Shown: positions 56,960 to 64,000 of the stretch, piece after piece
How the letters are laid out: each line of letters opens with the position of its first letter
How positions within the stretch are numbered: the first letter of the stretch is position 1
Origin: Aureococcus anophagefferens
Lineage: Eukaryota > Sar > Pelagophyceae > Pelagomonadales > Pelagomonadaceae
Assembly: GCF_000186865.1 (NCBI RefSeq)
Contig: NW_008705568.1
Coordinates: 1,748,001-1,812,000, forward strand
DNA length: 64,000 nt
Direction: 5' to 3'
Notes under the pieces: generated by a model
Told to the model about the DNA's origin: nothing
The model's input: the letters and a program-made list of their open reading frames with translations, nothing else
Databases searched by the model: none
Translations under genes and position numbers: made by a program

Positions 56960-58404
56960 ATGCGCTGGCTGGCCTTTTTTGTCTGCCTCCGCGCGGCCGG
57001 CGGCCAGAGTCCGCAGCCGACGGGCGTGCCGACGTCGCCGCCGTCGTCCATGCCGACGTCCCCGCCCTCGGCGCCGCCCACCGCCGTGCCGACGTCCGTG
57101 CCCACGGCGCCGCCCTCGGGCTGCCCGACGACGTCGAGCGGGCCGACGGCCGTGCCGACGGCCGTCCCGACGGCCCGCCCGACGGCCGTGCCCACGCGGA
57201 GCCCCACTCTGAGCCTCGCGCCGACGTCCGCGCCGACGTCCGCGCCGACGGCCGCGCCCAGCGACGCGCCGTCGCGGCCGCCGACGGCGACCCCGGCGCC
57301 CTCGGGCGCGCCCACGGCCGCGCCCACGTCCGCGCCGACGTCGCGGCCCACGGGCGCCCCCACCTACGCGCCGACGTCTCGCCCGACGTACGCGCCGACC
57401 CGGGCGCCCTCGGGCGCGCCCACGGCCGCGCCCACGTCCGTGCCGACGGCGCGGCCCTCCGCCGCCCCGACGCCGGCGCCCTCGACGGCCGCGCCCTCCG
57501 GCGCCTGCGCCGACTGCGCGGCCCTCGCGTGGACCGTCGGCGTGCGCTCGGCGCTCGTCTTCGAGGGGCTCGGCGGCCGGGCGGACCTCGAGGCGTACGG
57601 CCCGGGCGTCGAGGCCGTCCTCGAGAACTGCACGGGCCTCGACGTGGCGGCCGTCGCGGCGCTCGCCGCGACGTCCGCGCGGCGCCTCGACGCCGCGAAC
57701 CGGACGGCCCTGTCCTACGACGCGACGCTCCGCTTCTTCGACCCCCGCGCGCGCGGCGTGCCGGCGAACGCGTCCGCCGACGCCAGGGCAGGAAAAGGGT
57801 GATTCAACGTCGCTTCAACGTGAGTGTTCCGCGCGCGCGCGTTTCGGAAACAGCGCCCACGCTTCGAGAGCGCTCCGAGAGATGATCGCTCGTCCCAAAA
57901 TCAGCCGAAACGAGTGGAAAACGACCGAGATCGGAGCCTTTGAAGTTGGGAATTTCGCACCCTTTTGCCGCCCAGGCCGACGCGCGCGCGACCTTCGTCG
58001 CGCGGCTCGGCGCCGCCGTCGGCGACGGCCGCCTCGCCGCGGCCGTCGCGGCCGTCGCGCGCGGCGACGCGCGGTGGCGGAACCTCACATTGGACGGCGC
58101 CGCGACGGCCGCGGCGGTTTCGGCGACCGTCGCGGGGCCCGCGGCGGCCGCGGCCGACGACGACGGCGGCGGCGCGCCGGAGACCGTCGTCGACGCCGCC
58201 GCGGCGCTCCTGCCGGCGTCGCTCCTCGCGCGCGCGGCGCTCGCCGCCGGCGCCGCCGCGTGCGCCGCCGCCGGCGCCGCCGCGTGCGCCCGCGCGCGCG
58301 CGCGGCGGCGGCGGCGCCTCGAGCTCGGCGCGGGCCAGGGCTACCGCGTCGAGCCCGCGGCGCCCATCCGGCCCTACCAGGACGTCCAGTTCTGCTGGGA
58401 GTAA
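56960..58404 (+). CDS. PT-rich single-pass surface protein
   Basis: Exons 56960-57775 and 57976-58404 give 414 residues. A signal peptide (MRWLAFFVCLRAAGG) precedes a ~165-residue stalk of APT/PTSAPT repeats, a small domain with a CADC pair and NRTALSYDATLRFF, a second small region, a membrane helix (LLPASLLARAALAAGAAAC...) and an Arg-rich stop-transfer with a short cytosolic tail. The layout parallels the YHYH-domain protein at 32599-36625 on a smaller scale. Likely a glycosylated cell-surface protein of unknown role. Introner A5 interrupts it in phase 0. Confidence 0.72.
57784..57975 (+). mobile_element. Introner A5 (family A, 192 bp), forms intron 57776-57975
   Basis: Perfect target duplication GCCGACGC at 57776-57783 and 57976-57983. 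Ends are CAGGGCAGGAAAAGGGTG and CACCCTTTTGCCGCCCAG; the right arm has two changes. GC donor, CAG acceptor. Body sense, like A2, and it carries GTGAGT at 57820-57825. Confidence 0.94.
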
Positions 58405-58428
58405 CATGCCCGTTGTTAGGATCCTCGG

Positions 58429-59196
58429 CTACCCGTCGCGCAGCTGGCGGAGACCCTGGCGCGCCGCGAGGCCGTTGTCGCCGGCGAGGAAGCCCGGGTC
58501 GAGCTTCGCCCGCTCCACCTCGGCGACGATGGCCTCGCGGTGCGCCGGGGCATCCGCGAGCTGCGCGAGGCACGTCCGCGCGTCCCGGCGCGCCGCGTCC
58601 GAGCCGGACTTGGCGACGGCGACGAGGCCCGGGAGGCCGCCGGCCTCGAGCGTGGCCTGCTTCGCCCTGGCCGACGCGTTGAGCATGATCGACGAGAAAA
58701 TCGCCGCGACGGCGTGCTGCTTCGCGAGCGCGACGCCCTGCTCGCCGTCGGGGAGCGCGAGGACGCCGATCACCGCGGGCAGCGCCGCGACGATGGACTT
58801 CTTCAGCGCGAGCTGGCCGAGGCCCCGCGCGAGTTCGCCGCGCGTCTCCGCCGACGGCGCGACCTTGGCGTCCGGCGGCGTCGCGAGCGCCTTGGCGTGC
58901 GCGGCGACGAACGCCTTGTCGTCGAGGCGCGCGCGGCTCCTCTCCACGGACGCGACCTTGCGCAGGGCCACCGCGGCGTGCGATTGCGCGCACAGCGACG
59001 ACTTCGACAGGTCCAGGAGCTGGAGCAGGGGCGCGACGCCGCCGGCGTCGACGATCTGCTCCACGTTCTGATCCGATTCGGCGAAGTCGGCGACGATGCG
59101 CGCGGCCTTTTGCTTGTCCTCGTCGCCGCCGGACTTGACCGCCTCGACCAGCGGCGCCACGGCCAGCGACTTGCTCGTCGACGCGCTCCCGCCCAT
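58429..59196 (-). CDS. Armadillo-repeat protein, possibly N-myristoylated
   Basis: The 255-residue single exon starts at 59196 with MGGSAST, which fits the N-myristoylation consensus (Gly2, Ser6). Several armadillo-type helical repeats follow, for example VEQIVDAGGVAPLLQLLD, LCAQSHAAVALRKVA and QATLEAGGLPGLVAVAKSGSDAA. Such repeats form a protein-binding solenoid. The partner is unknown. Converges on the surface-protein gene with a 24-bp gap. Confidence 0.8.
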   Translation of the reverse strand: MGGSASTSKSLAVAPLVEAVKSGGDEDKQKAARIVADFAESDQNVEQIVDAGGVAPLLQLLDLSKSSLCAQSHAAVALRKVASVERSRARLDDKAFVAAHAKALATPPDAKVAPSAETRGELARGLGQLALKKSIVAALPAVIGVLALPDGEQGVALAKQHAVAAIFSSIMLNASARAKQATLEAGGLPGLVAVAKSGSDAARRDARTCLAQLADAPAHREAIVAEVERAKLDPGFLAGDNGLAARQGLRQLRDG

Positions 59197-59449
59197 CGTT
59201 AGGGGCTACACTGCTAGCGACAAAAGAGCGCCGTGCAGGATTGACGACGCCGCTGGCGTAACCTGCGCCTAGCGCGGCAAATTCGTGCTCCGGCGGCGGC
59301 ACTGAACTGCAGAATGAAGTGCCAGGAGATGACAATGTTCGGCCGCGGTTGATTAATCGTTTGCTCCTTGACGGCAACATTCACCAACTTGGAGAAGCCA
59401 TTACGATGGAGGCGCCGGCGCCCATCCCAGCGTACGCCGTCCTTCTGTG

Positions 59450-59857
59450 ATGGCCGAGTGGCACGCGCGGCCGAGCGCCGGCCCGCGCACGCCGCCGGGC
59501 AGCCCGACGCGCAAGGGCGTCGTGACCATCGGCGGCAAAGAGTTCGCCCTCAAGAAGCACACGCCCCGCGACTCCGGCGGCGGCGTCAAGAACAAGCGCG
59601 TCGTCTTCGCCGACGCCCTCGGGCGCCGGCTGGCGTCGGAGCGCGCCTTCGCCCGGGACGAGCCGCTCCGCGGCGACTTCGAGCCGCCGCCGCGCGCGCC
59701 GCCCGTCTGGGACTACCTCTCTCCCGAGACGCGGCGGCTCATCACGGAGGCCGCGGCGGCGTCGCGCGAGGCCTTCGCCGAGGCCGACGCGAAGCGCGCC
59801 GCCGCCGGCGAGGGCGACGCGGCCGAGGACGAGGGCTATGCGGCCGAGGACGGGTAA
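59450..59857 (+). CDS. Small protein with a PP1-docking-like motif (135 aa)
   Basis: The frame from ATG 59450 has local codon bias. Residues ~50-60 read NKRVVFADALGR, close to the RVxF-type docking motif (basic-V/I-x-F, often followed by AD..G) found in regulatory subunits of protein phosphatase 1. No carbohydrate-binding domain follows, unlike PPP1R3 proteins. The C-terminus is an acidic Ala/Glu-rich helix. Function otherwise unknown. It converges on the next gene with only 14 bp between stop codons. Confidence 0.6.
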   Translation: MAEWHARPSAGPRTPPGSPTRKGVVTIGGKEFALKKHTPRDSGGGVKNKRVVFADALGRRLASERAFARDEPLRGDFEPPPRAPPVWDYLSPETRRLITEAAAASREAFAEADAKRAAAGEGDAAEDEGYAAEDG

Positions 59858-59871
59858 AAATTAGCACAACG

Positions 59872-61577
59872 TCACGCGACGTCCGCCCCGTCGAGGTCGA
59901 GGTCGAGGTCGAGGTCGCCCGGGTGGAGCTCGCCGTCGTCGTCGTCGTCGTCGGGCGACAGGATCGCGTAGGTCGCCGGCCGGGCCCGGGGCGTCGTCGC
60001 GCGGACGCGCGCCTTCGCGGCCGACAGGAGGCTCGGCGCGTCGCGACGGTCGTCGTCGCCGGGCGGCGCCGGCGGCGGCGGCCGCGTCTCCGCGACGACG
60101 CAGTAGAGAAAGGCCAACGTCGCCAACGCGAGGACCGCGGCGCCGGAGCAGGCCGCGTGGAGCGCGTAGCTCTCGGAGACGGCGCCCACGGCGAAGGAGC
60201 CGAAGATGATGCCCGTGTCCGAGACGACGCGGAACATGGCGAGGAACGGGCCCCGGAGGTCCTCGGGCGCCAGGTCGGTGGACATTGTCATCACGAGGCC
60301 GCTCGACGCTCCGTTCGCCGCGCCGAGGAGCGCCGCGGCGCCGTAGAGGCCCGCGACGCGCCGCGGCGCCTTCTTGTCGCCGCCGCCGAGCACGCGGAGC
60401 CCGTCGTCGAAGAGGACGCTGGCGAGCGCCGCGAAGCCGAGGCCGAAGCCCGCGCACGACGCCGCGCCCGCGGCCCGCCGGCCGCAGCCGTCCATGAGCG
60501 GGCCCGCGGCCGCCGCGCCGACGAGCGCGTCGAGGCCGTAGGACACGGCGACGACCGCCGCGACCGCCGTCGGCCCGCAGCCGAGCTCGAGCGCCGCGAG
60601 CGGCACCTGGGCAGGAAAAGGGTGATTCAAGTTCTCTTCAACGTGAGTGTTCCGCGCGCGCGCGTTCCGGAAAAAGCATCCATGCTTCGAGACCGTTCCG
60701 AGAGATGATCGCTCGTCCAAAAATCAGCCGAAACGAGTGGAAACCGGCCGAGAAAGGAGCCTTTGAAGTTGGGAATTTCGCTCTCTTTTCCTGCCCTGAG
60801 CGGCACCGCGAGGTCCCGCGCGGTCCGCAGCACGAAGAGCAGGAGGCCCCAGAGCGCCGTCGTCGCCAGCGGCCAGCAGTGGCGCGCGACGACCTCGCCG
60901 TAGCCGGCGCCGCCGCCCCGCGGCGCCGCGGCCGCCGTCGCCGGCATCCTCGCCCGGGCCGCGGCGCCGCCGAGCGCCGCGAGGACCGGCGCGGCCGCGA
61001 GCCCCGCGCGCGGCCCGCAGCCCGCGGCGACGCCGCCGCCGACGAGGGGGCCGAGCACGGAGGCCACGCGCGCCCAGGTGCCGAGCAGCGCCATGGCGCG
61101 GCCCCGCGTCGCGTCGGCGACGGCGACGCGGACCCAGGACTGCCGCCCCAGCTGCTGCAGCGACAGCGCCGCGCCGAACGCGAACTCGGCGGCGGCCAGC
61201 GCGGCGCCGCCCGGCGCGCCGGCGATGGCGAGCGTCGCGGCGGCCATGGCGCCGGCGCCGAGGAGCAGCGTGCCCCGGTCGCCGAGCGCGGCGATCGCGC
61301 GCGCGCTGCCGAAGTTGCACGCGACCTTGCCGACGCCCTGGGCCGAGAGCGCGACGCCGATCGCCCGGTCGTCGAGGCCGAGCGTGCGGCGGGCGAGGAG
61401 CGGCACGAGGGGGACGGTGATGGCCTTGGCCATGCTGAAGAGCGTGCTCGGCAGGTACAGCGGTAAGGCGAGGGCCGCGAGCGTGCCGATGCGCGGCGTC
61501 GGCGCGCGCGCGACGTCGGACGGCTCGTCCGCGTCCTCGTGCAGCGGCGACAGCGCCGCCAGCTCGACCTCGCGCAT
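59872..61577 (-). CDS. Major facilitator superfamily transporter
   Basis: Exons 61577-60807 and 60606-59872 give 501 residues with about 12 hydrophobic helices. MFS signatures include DDRAIGVALSAQGVGKVACNF, ATRGRAMALLGTWARVASVLGPLVGGG in helices 4-5 and DLAPEDLRGPFLAMFRVVSDTGIIFG in the second half. Cytosolic N- and C-terminal tails are acidic. No substrate predicted. The intron is introner A6. A CTTCAA word at 61631-61636 lies about 55 bp upstream of the start codon. Confidence 0.82.
60607..60798 (+). mobile_element. Introner A6 (family A, 192 bp), forms intron 60607-60806 of a minus-strand gene
   Basis: Perfect target duplication AGCGGCAC at 60599-60606 and 60799-60806 (GTGCCGCT on the coding strand). 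Coding-strand ends are CAGGGCAGGAAAAGAGAG and CACCCTTTTCCTGCCCAG, mixing the two arm types seen in other copies. GT donor, CAG acceptor, restoring LAVPLAALEL. Confidence 0.95.
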
Positions 61578-61663
61578 CGCTGCGTCACCTTGTGAGATGC
61601 TGCATGCCCATCGCACTGCGTCGTCTACAGCTTCAATTTGCAGTGCAAGGTGCTGTGGCCAAC

Positions 61664-64000
61664 TTACGTCGGCGCGGACGGGACGTGGCCGCCCGGGAGG
61701 CAGACGCGGGCGATCATGCGGGGCTCGTCGTTGAAGGCGTCGCCCGGCGCGGCCGTGTGGAGCGCGGCGTAGTTGTCCGTGACGACGACGTCGCCCACGG
61801 CCCACCGGTGCCGGTAGACGCGGTCCGGCGCGGCCGCGGCGCCGACGACGCGCGCGAGCAGGTCCTGGGCGTCGCCGAAGGCGAGCCCCGATATGCCGAG
61901 CTGCTGCTTGACGTCGAGGTGCAGCGCGGGGACGCCCGTGCGCGGGTGCGCGGCGACGAGCGGCGACGCGTGGACCTCGCAGAGGCCGAGCCGCGCGCAG
62001 CCCTCCAGCAGGTCCGCCGCGTGCGCCGCGGCCTCGGCCGAGCCGCGCTTCGCGAAGCCGTCGGGCCGGAGGAAGCCGTCGCGCTTGCCCGCGACGTCGA
62101 AGGGCGCGAGGACCGCGTCGCGCGTCGCCGCGTTCGACGCGTAGACGACGTCGAGCCCCGCGAGCGCCGCCGCGGCGCCGCCGCGGAGCCGCGCGTCCGC
62201 GAAGTGCGTCTCGCCGTCGGCGCCCGCGGGCACCAAATCCGCGTGGAACGCCGTCGCGCGGACGGGCAGCCCGCCCGGCCGGCTCGCCTCGTCGCTGTGC
62301 CACGCGAAGGCCTCCATGCCGTAGACCTTTCCGGCGACGCAGGGCTCGCCGTCGTCGTCGAGCGCGCCCGCGGCGGCCGTCGATTCGCCGGCGACGGCGC
62401 GGTTCGCGAGGAGGTTCACCTGGGGCAGGCCCCGGCGCCAGAGGCGGCACATGCCCCGGTGGTAGGCCTGGGGGGGCGCGTCCGCGTCGTGCTCGAAGAG
62501 CGCGTGGAGCGCGACGAGCTGCGCCGCGTCGAGCGCGGGCGACCCCGCGCCCTTGAAGACGAGGACCGCGTGGTCGTCGAGCGCGCGCCGCAGGAACGCG
62601 CCGAGCGCCGCCGGCGGCGCCGGGAGCCACGCGCCGAGGTCGAGGTCCAGGGCCGCGCCGAAGCCGACGCCCGGCAGGGGCGCCACGGCGACGGCCGCCG
62701 CGTCGAAGCGCGCGTCGGCGGCTACCGGCGCGGCCGGCGCGGGGCCGTAGGATATCGCGGCCCGCTGGTGCGAGAAGGCCCGGGGCCACCGCTTCGTCCG
62801 CCCCTTGTGCGTCACGCTCGCGTAGTCGTCGTCGAGCGTCGAGTTCGTCGGGTGCCACTTGAACTTGACCGCGTGGAGGTAGCCCCCGGCCTCGTACACC
62901 AGAAAGTCGGGCTGCGCCCAGTCGAGCGCGCGGAGCTCGCGCCACTCGTCCGCGACGACGTCGTAGGCGGCGACGCGCGGCGTCGCGGCCTTGCCGTCCT
63001 TGCCCGACACGACCACAACGTCGTCGCCGACGGCGACGGTCGACAGGCCCACGTGGCTCGCGGGCCAGGGCATCGGCGCCGCGGGCGCCCAGGGCCCGCC
63101 GCCGGCCGCGGGCGTCCGGTAGACCGCGGTCCGCGCGACCTCGGGCGACGACTGGCACTCTTTGTTGTTGTCGACGAGGTCGTTGACCGCCGGCGGGTGG
63201 CCGTGCTGGCCGCCGACGCGGTACGCGAGGCCCCGGACGACGGCGGTCCCGCACGAGTCCGCGCCGCCGTCGGGCAGCGGGGCCGCGCGGTGCCAGCCGC
63301 TCCGCGCGGGCCGGCCGCTCGGGTTGAGCGGGAGCACGAAGTGGTCGCCCCGCGGGTCCCGCCGGTTCGGCCCCGCGCCGCCGGCGACGTGCAGCGCGCC
63401 GCCGGCGACCCACGCGGACGGCGCGTAGCGCACCTCCGGCAGGTCCGGCAGGCGGACCCAGACCGCCTTCTTCTGTTTCCGGCCGACGAAGCGCAGCGCC
63501 CAGGACTCCGCCGTGCCGAGCGTGCAGCCCGGGCCCAGCTGGCCCGACGCGAGGTAGAGCCACGACCCGTCCTCGCTCAGCGCGGCGCCGTGGTGCGTCT
63601 TCGCCGCGCTCGCGGGGAGCCGCGCGACGGTGGTCCAGGCGCCGGAGGACGCGTTGAGCATCTGGACGCGGTCCGTGACGCGGTTGAAGTCGCAGAGGAA
63701 GCCGCCGACGACGTAGACCGCGTCGCCCCGGGCGGCCTTGGAGCTCTCGCAGAACTCGAAGGGCCGCGCCGCGTCGCCCGGGGGCGGCGCGGGCACGGCC
63801 TCCCAGGGCCCGAGCGACGCGATGCGCCGCCGCGGCGCCGCGCCGTCGACCTCCGCGAAGCGGTGCGCCGCGCCGGCCCGGCCGCTTGGGTCCAGCGCCG
63901 TCGGCCGCCCGAAGCGCGACGTCGACTGCGCGCGCGGCGCCGCGGCGGCCGTCGCCGCCGGGTTCGGCGGCGCCGCTGCGGCCGGCGCCGTCGGCGCCGT
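61664..64000 (-). CDS. Kelch-repeat / TauD-type dioxygenase fusion (N-terminus outside window)
   Basis: The minus-strand frame is open from 64000 to the stop at 61664 (778 residues seen). The N-terminal ~420 residues form Kelch-like beta-propeller blades (YVVGGFLC, GALHVAGGAG, YRVGGQHG, VVVSGKDG). The C-terminal ~350 residues match the TauD/TfdA Fe(II)/2-oxoglutarate dioxygenase fold: FAWHSDEAS supplies His and Asp metal ligands, and YRHRWAVGDVVVTDN followed by ALHTAAPGD and a later Arg supplies the second His and the 2-oxoglutarate site. Likely oxidises a small organic substrate, not identified. The apparent start at 63796 is a GTG within a continuing frame, so the gene extends past the window. 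Confidence 0.82.
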   Translation of the reverse strand, partial: TAPTAPAAAAPPNPAATAAAAPRAQSTSRFGRPTALDPSGRAGAAHRFAEVDGAAPRRRIASLGPWEAVPAPPPGDAARPFEFCESSKAARGDAVYVVGGFLCDFNRVTDRVQMLNASSGAWTTVARLPASAAKTHHGAALSEDGSWLYLASGQLGPGCTLGTAESWALRFVGRKQKKAVWVRLPDLPEVRYAPSAWVAGGALHVAGGAGPNRRDPRGDHFVLPLNPSGRPARSGWHRAAPLPDGGADSCGTAVVRGLAYRVGGQHGHPPAVNDLVDNNKECQSSPEVARTAVYRTPAAGGGPWAPAAPMPWPASHVGLSTVAVGDDVVVVSGKDGKAATPRVAAYDVVADEWRELRALDWAQPDFLVYEAGGYLHAVKFKWHPTNSTLDDDYASVTHKGRTKRWPRAFSHQRAAISYGPAPAAPVAADARFDAAAVAVAPLPGVGFGAALDLDLGAWLPAPPAALGAFLRRALDDHAVLVFKGAGSPALDAAQLVALHALFEHDADAPPQAYHRGMCRLWRRGLPQVNLLANRAVAGESTAAAGALDDDGEPCVAGKVYGMEAFAWHSDEASRPGGLPVRATAFHADLVPAGADGETHFADARLRGGAAAALAGLDVVYASNAATRDAVLAPFDVAGKRDGFLRPDGFAKRGSAEAAAHAADLLEGCARLGLCEVHASPLVAAHPRTGVPALHLDVKQQLGISGLAFGDAQDLLARVVGAAAAPDRVYRHRWAVGDVVVTDNYAALHTAAPGDAFNDEPRMIARVCLPGGHVPSAPT

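Overview
The window is nuclear DNA from a small, very GC-rich, gene-dense eukaryotic alga. A pelagophyte stramenopile fits best, and Aureococcus anophagefferens or a close relative is my leading identification. That rests on plastid-directed proteins with a signal peptide in front of the transit region (protochlorophyllide reductase, a 2Fe-2S protein, a lumen-type FKBP), third codon positions that are almost all G or C, a selenocysteine-type UGA in a deiodinase-like gene, and many short intron-forming transposons (introners). Introners with terminal inverted repeats and 8-bp target duplications are established knowledge for Aureococcus. No database search was possible, so the species is an inference.

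Layout. 0-4.2 kb: tail of a leucine-rich-repeat gene, an AT-richer spacer, then a glycosyltransferase gene with two introners. 4.2-9 kb: two tiny minus-strand genes, a PRCC homologue, a PDZ-domain gene with an introner and an unknown 176-residue gene. 9.1-12.7 kb: a deiodinase-like selenoprotein placed in frame behind an RBX1-like RING/ubiquitin-fusion gene, then a membrane protein. 12.9-15.5 kb: the ribosome-maturation GTPase EFL1. 15.5-17.4 kb: the only long non-coding stretch, with a MITE-like element, inverted repeats and a tandem repeat. 17.4-25.4 kb: a 2,520-residue multidomain gene with two introners. 25.4-36.6 kb: a DUF5672-like glycosyltransferase, centriolar SAS-6, protochlorophyllide reductase, the 2Fe-2S protein, FKBP and a YHYH-domain surface protein. 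36.7-48.7 kb: a GDSL esterase, a LisH/PHD/CXXC/RING nuclear protein, a GH2 beta-mannosidase-like enzyme, an FAD oxidoreductase, a glycine-rich protein and a drug/metabolite-type transporter. 48.9-64 kb: a FYVE protein, two MFS-type transporters, a CS/ankyrin gene with four introners, a SET-domain gene, a PT-rich surface protein, an armadillo protein, a small protein with a possible PP1-docking site, and a Kelch/TauD fusion running off the end.

The genes do not form one pathway. They alternate strands, converge with gaps as small as 7-8 bp and diverge from short shared promoters, many of which carry CTTCAA words. The unifying feature is a population of 14 introners (six of family A, six of family B, two of a B-derived subfamily C). 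All lie inside coding sequence, all are bounded by 8-bp duplications, and all can be removed to restore a frame. In each the donor GT or GC is the start of the target duplication and the acceptor CAG is the transposon end. All exon joins below were worked out from frame continuity and target duplications; none has transcript support.
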